From Halobacterium sp. R2-5 (GTDB taxonomy: Archaea > Halobacteriota > Halobacteria > Halobacteriales > Halobacteriaceae): a stretch of 64,000 bases of DNA. This document shows positions 45,518 through 55,187 of the stretch, piece after piece (the stretch's first letter is position 1; each line of letters starts with the position of its first letter). Made by a program: the position numbers and the translations under genes. The stretch covers positions 806,001-870,000 of the forward strand of contig NZ_JAANTH010000001.1 of assembly GCF_011734195.1 (NCBI RefSeq), in the 5' to 3' direction. The notes under the pieces were generated by a model that worked only from the letters and a program-made list of their open reading frames with translations, was not told where the DNA came from and did no database searches.

Positions 45518-45771
45518 CCGGGAAGACTGACGCCCCCGCGGACGCGCCCCGGTGTTCGTACTGCGGCGAGCCGTTCCCCAGCGAGCGCCTGCGCGCGCTC
45601 CACCGCGGCCTCGAACACTACGACAGCCTCGGCGACGACGAGCGAGCCGCCTACGAGGACGCCTACCACAGCGAGACCGAGGACATCCGCTCGTTCCGCC
45701 TGCGCGCGCTCGTCGTCCTCGTCGCGCTGTACTTCGGCTTCCTGATGACGTACGCCGTGGTCGCCGTCTGA
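45514..45771 (+). CDS. Small zinc-finger membrane protein in the oxidase cluster
   Basis: An 85-residue protein: C2H2-like finger CSYCGEPFPSERLRALHRGLEH at about residues 14-35 and a C-terminal transmembrane helix ALVVLVALYFGFLMTYAVV. Overlaps the previous gene by 4 bases. It belongs to a haloarchaea-specific family seen beside cox genes. A metal-related or regulatory role is possible. The frame upstream of 45514 is open but arginine-rich. Confidence 0.78.
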   Translation: MTGKTDAPADAPRCSYCGEPFPSERLRALHRGLEHYDSLGDDERAAYEDAYHSETEDIRSFRLRALVVLVALYFGFLMTYAVVAV

Positions 45772-45784
45772 GCGGAAGCGATGG

Positions 45785-45793
45785 CTTTCTTAC
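45785..45793 (+). promoter_or_regulatory. TATA-like box CTTTCTTAC before a small cox-cluster gene
   Basis: CTTTCTTAC centred about 26 bases before the ATG at 45815. The near-identical CTTTCTTTAC lies before coxA (46585-46594), suggesting co-regulation. Confidence 0.45.
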
Positions 45794-45814
45794 CCGTCGT
45801 CCCTAACCCCGGGT

Positions 45815-46177
45815 ATGGTCGAGCAAACGGAGCAGGGACTGAGCGACCAGTACCCCCGCGCCAGCCCCTGGCCGATCCCGCTCGTGTTGGGCCTCGTCAT
45901 CTCCGAACTCGGTATCCTCTTCGACGGCTTCCTCCCCGTCGCCGTCGGCGGGCTGGTGCTGCTCGCGGGCAGCATCGTCGGCATCGTCCGGGAGTCCGGG
46001 TTCGCCGCGACGCTGCACCGGCCCGCGTTCGCGGTCGCCGCCGTCTTCGCCGGCCTCGGCGCCGGCCTCTACGCCGGCACGACTGCGACCGCTCGCGCCG
46101 CCGCGCTCTCCGGCACCGGCGTCGTCGTCGCCGCTGGCGCAGTCGCCCTGTTCCTCTACGAGACCGGTCGCCTCTGA
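45815..46177 (+). CDS. Small four-helix oxidase-cluster membrane protein
   Basis: A 120-residue protein with four hydrophobic segments (PIPLVLGLVISELGILF; PVAVGGLVLLAGSIVGIV; FAVAAVFAGLGAGLYAG; ALSGTGVVVAAGAVALFL). It resembles the DUF7541-type 'cox cluster' proteins of haloarchaea. It is located between the zinc-finger protein and another small membrane gene before coxA. Function unknown. Confidence 0.7.
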   Translation: MVEQTEQGLSDQYPRASPWPIPLVLGLVISELGILFDGFLPVAVGGLVLLAGSIVGIVRESGFAATLHRPAFAVAAVFAGLGAGLYAGTTATARAAALSGTGVVVAAGAVALFLYETGRL

Positions 46178-46200
46178 CGGGGCCGCGCTGAATCCTCAAG

Positions 46201-46208
46201 CTATATTT
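46201..46208 (+). promoter_or_regulatory. TATA-like box before the 86-residue cox-cluster gene
   Basis: CTATATTT centred about 28 bases before the ATG at 46233, consistent with a leaderless start. Confidence 0.5.
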
Positions 46209-46232
46209 GTCCGCCGCTCCGACTGTGGGGCA

Positions 46233-46493
46233 ATGAGCTCCACCATCTTCGACAAGGACACCCTCCTCGACCTGACGGTCAACATCGTCCCGCTGGCCAT
46301 CCTCGGGTTCTTCTTCGTCGGTTTCATCCTCGTGAACCCGTGGGGGGAGAGCGGCATCTCCCTGGAGCGGGTGCTCCAGTTCGGCATCGTCGGCGTGACC
46401 TTCATCGGCCTCGCCCACATCACGTACGTCTCCGCCAAACGCATCGAGGCCGGCGACGAGGACGCCGAGCACGACGCCGACGAGCAGCACTGA
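46233..46493 (+). CDS. Small oxidase-cluster membrane protein
   Basis: An 86-residue protein with two helices (VNIVPLAILGFFFVGFILVN and VLQFGIVGVTFIGLAHITYVSA) and an acidic C-terminal tail. It resembles the DUF6684-type haloarchaeal family that sits before coxA. Its own TATA-like box suggests it is made from a separate transcript. It is probably an accessory subunit, but that is inference. Confidence 0.75.
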   Translation: MSSTIFDKDTLLDLTVNIVPLAILGFFFVGFILVNPWGESGISLERVLQFGIVGVTFIGLAHITYVSAKRIEAGDEDAEHDADEQH

Positions 46494-46584
46494 CCGCCCA
46501 CCGATTCCTGTCGACGTTCCGTCCGTAACTCCGGCGTCACCTCCACTGGTTCTCGGGGCGCGCGTTCGCGCGCCCAATCCTAAG

Positions 46585-46594
46585 CTTTCTTTAC
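46585..46594 (+). promoter_or_regulatory. TATA-like box of coxA
   Basis: CTTTCTTTAC centred about 27 bases before the ATG at 46617, consistent with leaderless transcription of coxA. Confidence 0.5.
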
Positions 46595-46616
46595 GGTCCG
46601 GAACTGACTATCGTCC

Positions 46617-48350
46617 ATGGCCTCGTCATCACTGGTGCTAACCGTGCTGATGGGCGTGCTTCTCGTCGCGGTCGCCGCGTCCCTCGCTCGTCTCGAGGAC
46701 TGGCGGTCGTACACGCCTCTCAGCGACGTGGGCGGTGCGCTCGGGGAGCGCACCGAACACGGCCACGAAGAGAAGCCGGGCGGCATCGTCCGGTGGCTCA
46801 CGACAGTCGACCACAAGGACATCGGCATCCTGTACGGCACGTACGGCGCCCTCGCGTTCGTCTGGGGCGGCCTCGCCGTGCTCCTGATGCGCATCGAGCT
46901 CGCCGCGCCCGGCAGCGACATCATCAGCGCCTCGTTCTACAACGGCCTGCTGACCAGCCACGGCATCACGATGCTGTTCCTGTTCGGCACGCCGATGATC
47001 GCGGCGTTCGGGAACTACTTCATCCCGCTGCTGATCGGCGCCGACGACATGGCGTTCCCGCGCATCAACGCCATCGCGTTCTGGCTGCTGCCGCCGGGCG
47101 CCATCCTCGTCTGGTCGGGCTTCCTGCTGCCGAGCGTCGCGACCGCCCAGACCGCGTGGACGATGTACACGCCGCTGTCCATCGAGATGGCCAGCCCCGC
47201 GGTCGACATGATGCTGCTCGGCCTCCACCTCACGGGGGTCTCGGCGACGATGGGCGCGATCAACTTCATCGCGACCATCTTCACCGAGCGCGGCGACGAC
47301 GTCGGCTGGCCGAACCTCGACATCTTCTCGTGGACGATGCTGACGCAGTCGGGGCTGATTCTGTTCGCGTTCCCGCTGCTCGGCAGCGCGCTCATCATGC
47401 TGCTGCTCGACCGGAACTTCGGGACGACGTTCTTCACCGTGTCGGGCGGTGACCCCATCCTCTGGCAGCACCTATTCTGGTTCTTCGGCCACCCCGAGGT
47501 GTACATCCTCGTGCTGCCGCCGATGGGGCTCGTCAGCCTCATCCTCCCGAAGTTCTCGGGGCGGAAGCTGTTCGGGTTCAAGTTCGTCGTCTACTCCACG
47601 CTCGCGATCGGCGTCCTCTCGTTCGGCGTGTGGGCCCACCACATGTTCACCACCGGCATCGACCCCCGCCTCCGGGCGAGCTTCATGGCGGTGTCACTCG
47701 CGATTGCGATACCGTCGGCGGTGAAGGTGTTCAACTGGATCACCACCATGTGGAACGGCAAGCTCCGGCTCACCGCGCCGATGCTGTTCTGCATCGGCTT
47801 CGTCCAGAACTTCATCATCGGCGGCGTCACCGGCATCTTCCTCGCCGCCATCCCCGTCGACCTCATCCTCCACGACACCTACTACGTCGTCGGCCACTTC
47901 CACTTCATCGTCTACGGCGCCATCGGGTTCGCGCTGTTCGCGGGCACCTACTACTGGTTCCCGATGGTCACCGGCCGCATGTACCAGAAGGGCCTCGCGC
48001 ACGCTCACTTCTGGCTCGGTCTCGTCGGCTCGAACCTCACCTTCCTCGCGATGCTGTGGCTCGGCTACGGCGGCATGCCGCGGCGGTACGCCACCTACCT
48101 GCCGCGGTTCCTCACCGCTCACCAGCTCGCGACCGTAGGCGCGTTCCTCATCGCAATCAGTACCCTGTTCTGGGTGTGGAACATGGTCGTCTCCTGGAAG
48201 GAGGGGGAGCGCGTCGACTCCGCGGACCCGTGGAACCTCGAGAACACCGACCAGCTCACGAACGACTGGGAGTGGTACGAGACCCAGCGCGACGCTCCGC
48301 TCCCGGCGACGGACGGCGGCGAACCCGAGGACGGCCAGTCAGCGGACTGA
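46617..48350 (+). CDS. coxA: Cytochrome c oxidase subunit I (type A haem-copper oxidase)
   Basis: A 577-residue integral membrane catalytic subunit. The metal ligands are clear: His in TSHGITMLF (haem a), the Cu-B His and Tyr in FFGHPEVYILVLPP, the His-His pair in WAHHMFTTG, and the haem a and a3 histidines in YVVGHFHFIVYG. The Glu in GHPEVY assigns it to type A1, with the usual D-channel proton route. It reduces oxygen to water and pumps protons. Several small accessory genes precede it. Confidence 0.97.
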   Translation: MASSSLVLTVLMGVLLVAVAASLARLEDWRSYTPLSDVGGALGERTEHGHEEKPGGIVRWLTTVDHKDIGILYGTYGALAFVWGGLAVLLMRIELAAPGSDIISASFYNGLLTSHGITMLFLFGTPMIAAFGNYFIPLLIGADDMAFPRINAIAFWLLPPGAILVWSGFLLPSVATAQTAWTMYTPLSIEMASPAVDMMLLGLHLTGVSATMGAINFIATIFTERGDDVGWPNLDIFSWTMLTQSGLILFAFPLLGSALIMLLLDRNFGTTFFTVSGGDPILWQHLFWFFGHPEVYILVLPPMGLVSLILPKFSGRKLFGFKFVVYSTLAIGVLSFGVWAHHMFTTGIDPRLRASFMAVSLAIAIPSAVKVFNWITTMWNGKLRLTAPMLFCIGFVQNFIIGGVTGIFLAAIPVDLILHDTYYVVGHFHFIVYGAIGFALFAGTYYWFPMVTGRMYQKGLAHAHFWLGLVGSNLTFLAMLWLGYGGMPRRYATYLPRFLTAHQLATVGAFLIAISTLFWVWNMVVSWKEGERVDSADPWNLENTDQLTNDWEWYETQRDAPLPATDGGEPEDGQSAD

Positions 48351-48371
48351 CCCGGTCGCCGGCTCTTTTCG

Positions 48372-48458
48372 TTACGCGAAGACGAGCACGAAGCCCGTCA
48401 GGAACATCAGGAAGGCGATGGCGGCCAGCACGACGAGCATGAGCTCCTTGTCTTCCAT
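48372..48458 (-). CDS. 28-residue single-helix membrane protein next to coxA
   Basis: An ATG at 48458 to a TAA at 48372-48374 gives a 28-residue peptide with a short charged start (MEDKEL) and one hydrophobic helix (LVVLAAIAFLMFLTGFVLVFA). The layout recalls subunit IIa of ba3-type oxidases, a 34-residue single helix that begins Met-Glu-Glu-Lys. It lies just after coxA, convergent. It is too short for routine calling. Its role is inferred from location and shape only. Confidence 0.6.
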   Translation of the reverse strand: MEDKELMLVVLAAIAFLMFLTGFVLVFA

Positions 48459-48518
48459 ACTGTGTCGGTTGGCGCGCAGACCGCAAAAGGCTACCCACTC
48501 CGCCGCCTACGGTCGCGC

Positions 48519-48809
48519 GTGAGCGAACGCGACACGCGCGGCCGGCGAGTGGTGCTGTGGATGTACGTCTCGGCGGTCGCCGTCTCCGGGCTGTTCGGCT
48601 ACGTTCTCGGCGTCATCGTCTACGGGAACGGCGGTCCCGCCGGCCCGCTCGTCGAAGGGTCGGGCGACGCCGCCGCCGGCTCCGTCGGTCCGATTACGTT
48701 CCAGCTGACCGGCCCGAACCTCGCGCTGTTCGGGATGGTCTCGGTCGGGCTCCTGCTCGGCGTCGGCGTGCTCGCCATCGCGTACGTCTCCGAGCGCGCG
48801 GACGCTTGA
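48519..48809 (+). CDS. Oxidase-cluster two-helix membrane protein
   Basis: A 96-residue protein beginning at GTG 48519, with two transmembrane helices (VVLWMYVSAVAVSGLFGYVLGVIVYG and LALFGMVSVGLLLGVGVLAIAYV) joined by an acidic/glycine loop. It resembles the DUF7520-type 'cox cluster' family. The region before GTG is arginine-rich and an unlikely N-terminus. Divergent from the 28-residue gene. Confidence 0.7.
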   Translation: MSERDTRGRRVVLWMYVSAVAVSGLFGYVLGVIVYGNGGPAGPLVEGSGDAAAGSVGPITFQLTGPNLALFGMVSVGLLLGVGVLAIAYVSERADA

Positions 48810-48858
48810 CTCGGACTCGCGAGTAGGTATTAGTGGGTGGCGAACGACTACCACGGAC

Positions 48859-49631
48859 ATGGACGTCCGCGAGGCAACCCACGACGACGCGAGTGGCATC
48901 CGCCGTGTGGCGGAGGCATCCCTCGAAGCGACGTACGCCGGCCAGCTCGGCGACGACATCGTCGACGCGGCCGCCGAGGAGTGGTACGGCGGCGACCGCC
49001 TCGACGACCGCCTCGACGCCGACGACGTCGTCTACCTCGTGGTCGTCGACGGCGACGAAGTGGTCGCGTTCTCGGAGAGCGAACTCGACGTCCGCCAGCC
49101 CGAGGGCGACGCCAGCGGTTCTTCGGCCGGCGTCGCGGCCATCCAGTGGCTGCACGTCCATCCCGACCACCGCGGCCGCGGGTTCGGCGGCCGGCTGCTC
49201 GAACGCACGGAGGCCGCGCTGTTCGAGCGCACTGCGAACCGCGTGGAGGGTCGCGTGCTCGCGGCCAACGAGGAGGGCAACGAGTTCTACCAGGCCAGCG
49301 GCTACGCGCGCACCGGCGAACGCACGCTCGACATCGGCGGCGACTCGTACACCGAGCACCTCTACGTGAAGCTCCCTGAGGGCAACGCCGCCGAACTCAC
49401 CGAAGAACACGAGGTCGAGGACGGCACCGTCTTCGTGGCCTACGACGAGCGCGAGCGCGGCTCCAGAGCGCCGTTCTACGCGGCCTACCGGACGCAGGAC
49501 CGCCAGCGCCGCTACGGGTTCTACTGCGCGGCCTGCGGGTCACTGGACACGTCGATGAACTCGATGGGGCGCATCCAGTGCGAGTCCTGTGACAACAAGC
49601 GGAAGGCGACCCGCTGGGACTCCTCGTACCT

Positions 49632-49635
<4 letters not shown>
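48859..49635 (+). CDS. GNAT acetyltransferase with C-terminal zinc-ribbon domain
   Basis: A 258-residue protein. Residues about 1-165 are a GNAT domain with the acetyl-CoA loop HPDHRGRGFGGRLLERTEAAL. Residues about 195-258 form a DUF5816-like zinc ribbon (FYCAACGSLDTSMNSMGRIQCESC). The linkage of acetyltransferase and zinc ribbon is typical for haloarchaea. Its end overlaps the convergent mutase gene by 4 bases. Target unknown. Confidence 0.88.
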
Positions 49636-51335
<1,700 letters not shown>

Positions 51336-51403
51336 GCCACCAAATCTTGCCGGGAGAATAATGAAGGAACCGGTTGGACGCGTGACCGAACGCGGCTACC
51401 GGC

Positions 51404-52207
51404 TCACTGCAGGCGCTCGATGGTCTCGACGAGCGGGTGGTGGGCGTAGTCCACGACGTCGATGTCCGAAATCGACTCCAGACCTTCCTTGTCCGCGGTG
51501 CGGGCCATCCCGAGGTCGACGCGGCGCTCTAAGGCGATGACGTACGCGTCCATCTCCTCGACGCCGGCGCGCTCGGCCGCCATCACGCGGTGGTGGCCGT
51601 CCGCCAGCAGCGTCTCGACGCCGCCGTTGTCGATGACCACTAGCGGCTCCGCGAGCCCGCGCTCGAGTTCGTACTTGCGACCCTCCAGCTCGTCGGCGTA
51701 CACTTTCCCCTGGGTCGGTACCAGTCCGTCGAGCCCGACGGTGCGGCGCTCCTCGGTCGCCTCGATGCCGTGAATCGTCTCCAGCGTGCGCTTGAGCTTC
51801 CCGACTTTCTCCGGGGTGGCGCGCTCGATCTGCGAGCGGATGACGTCGGAGTTCGAGATGATGCCGACGAGGTTGCCCGCGTCGTCGACGACGGGCAGCT
51901 TCTGGATGCCCGACCGCAGGATGACGCGGGCCGCGTCGGTCACCTTCATCTCGGGGTGGGCGACGATGAGGTCGCCGCTCATCACCTTGAACACCAGCTC
52001 CTCGGGGTCGGCGAGCAACAGGTCGCGCGCGGAGACGAACCCCTCGACGCGCCGGCCCTCGGTCACCGGGAAACCGTTGTGCTCGCTCTCCGAGATGCGG
52101 CACGCGACGTCCCGCACGGTGTCGTCCGGGGAGACCGTCGCGACGTCCCGGGTCATGTAGTCGCCGACCGTGGGCTTCGCGCCGTTGTGGTCGAGGGCGG
52201 AGTCCAT
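51404..52207 (-). CDS. CBS-pair plus ParB-like nuclease-fold protein
   Basis: A 267-residue protein. Two CBS domains (residues about 10-65 and 75-130: DYMTRDVATVSPDDTVRDVAC; VKVTDAARVILRSGIQKLPVVDDAGNLVGIIS) are followed by a ParB/Srx-type domain with ADGHHRVMAAERAG (residues 202-215). The ParB-Srx fold includes archaeal free-serine kinases (SerK) as well as DNA partition proteins, so the reaction is open. CBS domains suggest nucleotide control. It starts 32 bases after the DHH gene stop, on the same strand. Confidence 0.85.
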   Translation of the reverse strand: MDSALDHNGAKPTVGDYMTRDVATVSPDDTVRDVACRISESEHNGFPVTEGRRVEGFVSARDLLLADPEELVFKVMSGDLIVAHPEMKVTDAARVILRSGIQKLPVVDDAGNLVGIISNSDVIRSQIERATPEKVGKLKRTLETIHGIEATEERRTVGLDGLVPTQGKVYADELEGRKYELERGLAEPLVVIDNGGVETLLADGHHRVMAAERAGVEEMDAYVIALERRVDLGMARTADKEGLESISDIDVVDYAHHPLVETIERLQ

Positions 52208-52239
52208 CACGTCCCCGTAGCGCGGCGACCGGGAAAAAC

Positions 52240-53649
52240 TCACCCCCCGCGGATCTCGTCGAAGAAGCGCGTCGCCACCACGTCCTCGACCATCTCCGTG
52301 AGCGTGTGCTCGGCGTCCTCGCCGACCTCGTCGAACAGCCCGAGCGGGAGCTGTGCGCCCGCCATGTCGGCGTGGCCGCCCGCGCTCCCCTGGTCGGCGA
52401 ACGCCGACCGTAGCGCCGCGCCGAGGTCGACGTCGTTGCCACGTGCCCGGGCGGAGACGTAGATGGTGCCCCCCGTGAACCCGTAGACGAACGTCACCGT
52501 CACGCCGCGCATCGCGAGCAGCTGGTCGGCGGCCTGCGCGAGCGTGTCGCGGTCCGCGATGGAGCCGACGCAGGACGCCAGCACGGAGCCGTCGAGCTCG
52601 CGGTTGCGGATGGCGCGCGCGATGGTGTCCAGGGTGTCCGCGCTCACCGACGGGCTCTCGATGCGCTCCAGGACGTCCGTGTCCGCGCGGCCGAGCAGCC
52701 ACGCACCCGCCTCGAAGTCCTGGGTCGTGATCTCCCGCGAGAAGTCCTTCGTGTCCACGCGGATGCCGTACAACAGCGCCGTCGCGACCGCCGTCTCGAT
52801 CTCCAGTCCGAGCCCGCGGACGTACTCCACGAGGATGGTGCTGGCCGCGCCGAGCTCCTCGCGGATGTCCACGAACGACGCCTCCACGTCGCCGCTCGGC
52901 GGGTGGTGGTCGACGACGATGTCTACCTCCGTCTCGGGGTCGAGCTGGTCGTTGACGCCGGGCGCGGAGTGGTCGACGAGCGCGATCGCGTCGTGGTCGA
53001 GTTCGTCGCCGACCTCCACGTCGGTCACGTCCAGATCGAGGAGGTTGACGAACGCGCGGTTCTCCTGGTGGGAGATCTCCCCGAAGTAACACGCCTCCGT
53101 CTCCACGCCGAACTCGTCGGCGATGCGCGCCAGCCCGACGGCCGTCGCGATGGCGTCCGGGTCGGGGTTGTCGTGCATGAACACGCCCAGCGTCCCGTCG
53201 ATGTCCTGGAGAGTCGCGCGCAACTCCTGGAGGCGCTCGGAGCTGCCCTCGCTCGCGACGTCGTCGACGTGGTCGAGGACCGCCGCGCCCGGGTTGATGA
53301 CGCGGTCCGCGAGTCCCTCTAGGGCCTCGCGGTCGTCGCTGGTCGCGTCGTACCCGAGGAACGCCACGAGCTCGGCGTCCGGGTACACCTCGCGGGCGGC
53401 CGCCGCGGCGAGCCGGTTGGTCGACGCGCTGTCGCTGGCCGCGACGACCACGTCGACGTCGCGGTCCAGGCCGCCGATCGCGTCGGCGTCCGTGACGTCC
53501 CGCAGCTCGGCGGCGACCTTCTCGTTGCGTAGCGACTCCACGCGGCTCGCGTCCCCGTCGAGGACGAACAGCTCGCCGGGTCGATCAGCGAGGTCGTCCA
53601 CGAGTGCGTGGCCCGTCGTGCCGCAGCCGAGCACGAGCCGAGAAACCAT
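52240..53649 (-). CDS. DHH-family phosphoesterase with N-terminal RCK/TrkA-N domain
   Basis: A 469-residue fusion. Residues about 1-120 form a Rossmann RCK/TrkA-N domain (RLVLGCGTTGHALVDDLA). The rest is DHH-DHHA1 phosphoesterase with DNPDPD (160-165), DHH (247-249) and the DHHA1 GGHADMAGAQ near the end. DHH-DHHA1 enzymes hydrolyse cyclic dinucleotides, nanoRNA or polyphosphate. The RCK domain could bind a regulatory nucleotide. It is upstream of the CBS-ParB gene on the same strand. Confidence 0.88.
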   Translation of the reverse strand: MVSRLVLGCGTTGHALVDDLADRPGELFVLDGDASRVESLRNEKVAAELRDVTDADAIGGLDRDVDVVVAASDSASTNRLAAAAAREVYPDAELVAFLGYDATSDDREALEGLADRVINPGAAVLDHVDDVASEGSSERLQELRATLQDIDGTLGVFMHDNPDPDAIATAVGLARIADEFGVETEACYFGEISHQENRAFVNLLDLDVTDVEVGDELDHDAIALVDHSAPGVNDQLDPETEVDIVVDHHPPSGDVEASFVDIREELGAASTILVEYVRGLGLEIETAVATALLYGIRVDTKDFSREITTQDFEAGAWLLGRADTDVLERIESPSVSADTLDTIARAIRNRELDGSVLASCVGSIADRDTLAQAADQLLAMRGVTVTFVYGFTGGTIYVSARARGNDVDLGAALRSAFADQGSAGGHADMAGAQLPLGLFDEVGEDAEHTLTEMVEDVVATRFFDEIRGG

Positions 53650-53702
53650 TCGTCTACCCAGTTACCTCGCCGATCCGCTAAAAGGTACCGCTGTCCCGCC
53701 CG

Positions 53703-55187
53703 CTACAGCGCGAACAGGACGTCGGCGGCGTGGACCGCGGTCTGCGCGACCGGGTCGAACGCCACCAGCAGGACGACCGTCGCGACCGCCGCCGCGACGA
53801 CGGCGGTGTAGAGGCCGGTCGGCGTCCCGCGCAGCGTCAGGTCGTCGCTCGGATCCTCGATCCAGATGGCTTTGACGACCCGCGAGTAGTAGTACAGCGA
53901 CAGCGCGCTGTTGATGGCCGCGATGGCCGCGAGCCACGCGAAGCCGGCCTGGACGGTCCCCGCGAACAGCAGGTACTTCGAGAGGAACCCGCCGCCGACC
54001 GGGAGGCCGGCGAGGCTGAACATGAACACGGTCATCGCGACACACGCCACGGGGGCGCGGGTCGCGAGGCCGTTGTAGTCCTCGAACGTCCGGCCGACGT
54101 CCCAGTACTCGACGAGCGCGACGAACAGGAACGCGCCCGTGTTCATGAAGCCGTAGACGAGCAGGTGGGTCATCGACGCGCCGAGCACCCACGAGTTCGC
54201 GTCGGTCGCGCCGCTCTGGAGCGCCGCGAGCCCCATCAGGACGTAGCCCGCGTGGCCGATGGAGGAGTACGCGAGCATCCGCTTGACCTCGTCCTGGGTG
54301 GCGGCCGCGAAGTTACCGAGCGTCATCGTCAGCACCGCCAGCACCGCGAACAGCAGCGACCAGTCGATGGCCACCGCCGCGATCACCTCCAGCGGGAACG
54401 CGGTCGTGAACACGCGGAACGCGACCGCGAACCCGGCGGCCTTCGACGCCGACGACAGGAACGCGCTGATCGGCGCGGGCGCGCCCTCGTAGGCCTCCGG
54501 CGCCCAGAAGTGGAACGGCACGGAGGCGGTCTTGAACGCGAACCCGCCGGCGACCATCAGTACGCCGAGGCCGAGCACGCCGCCGAACTCGTTGCCGGCG
54601 ATGGAGGCCGCGATGTCCTCCAGCAGGAGCGTGCCCGTGGTCGCGTACACGAGGCTGATACCGTACGCCAGCACCGCCGAGGACAGCGCGCCGATGAGGA
54701 AGTACTTCAGGCCGGCTTCGACGCTGCCGCGGTCGGTCTTCAGGAACGACACGAGCGCGTACGACGGGAGGCTGGAGAGCTCCAGCGCGACGAACGCGGT
54801 CACGAGGCTGTTGGCCGACGCCATCAGCGCCATGCCGGTCGCCGCGAGCATCACCAGCGAGTAGTACTCCGCGACGTGCTCCTCGTCCTTGACGTAGTCG
54901 TAGCTCGCGACGACCACGAGCGTGGCGACGCTGCCGACGATGAACGCGAAGAACAGGCTCATCGCGTCCACGACGAGCGCGCCGTCGAACTGCACGTAGC
55001 GGTAGTCGCCGGTGCCCGACGCGAGGAACCACGCGGCCACGCCTGCCGCGGTGGCGGCGCCGAGCGCGCTCACGCCCGCGAGCAGGCCGTTCTTCCGCAC
55101 GTCGGGCGCGACGATGTCGATGCCGAACAGCACGATGGCCGTCGCCGCGAGCACCAGCTGGGGCGTCAGCGGCGGCATCTCCACCAT
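53703..55187 (-). CDS. nuoN: Complex I subunit N (NuoN-like)
   Basis: A 494-residue antiporter-like membrane subunit with about 14 helices. The proton-pathway Lys sits in the segment GLKYFLIGALSSAVLAYG, and a later Lys in EVKRMLAYSSIGHAGYVLMG. It pumps protons with NuoL and NuoM. Last gene of the nuo run. Its start overlaps nuoM by 1 base. Confidence 0.94.
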   Translation of the reverse strand: MVEMPPLTPQLVLAATAIVLFGIDIVAPDVRKNGLLAGVSALGAATAAGVAAWFLASGTGDYRYVQFDGALVVDAMSLFFAFIVGSVATLVVVASYDYVKDEEHVAEYYSLVMLAATGMALMASANSLVTAFVALELSSLPSYALVSFLKTDRGSVEAGLKYFLIGALSSAVLAYGISLVYATTGTLLLEDIAASIAGNEFGGVLGLGVLMVAGGFAFKTASVPFHFWAPEAYEGAPAPISAFLSSASKAAGFAVAFRVFTTAFPLEVIAAVAIDWSLLFAVLAVLTMTLGNFAAATQDEVKRMLAYSSIGHAGYVLMGLAALQSGATDANSWVLGASMTHLLVYGFMNTGAFLFVALVEYWDVGRTFEDYNGLATRAPVACVAMTVFMFSLAGLPVGGGFLSKYLLFAGTVQAGFAWLAAIAAINSALSLYYYSRVVKAIWIEDPSDDLTLRGTPTGLYTAVVAAAVATVVLLVAFDPVAQTAVHAADVLFAL

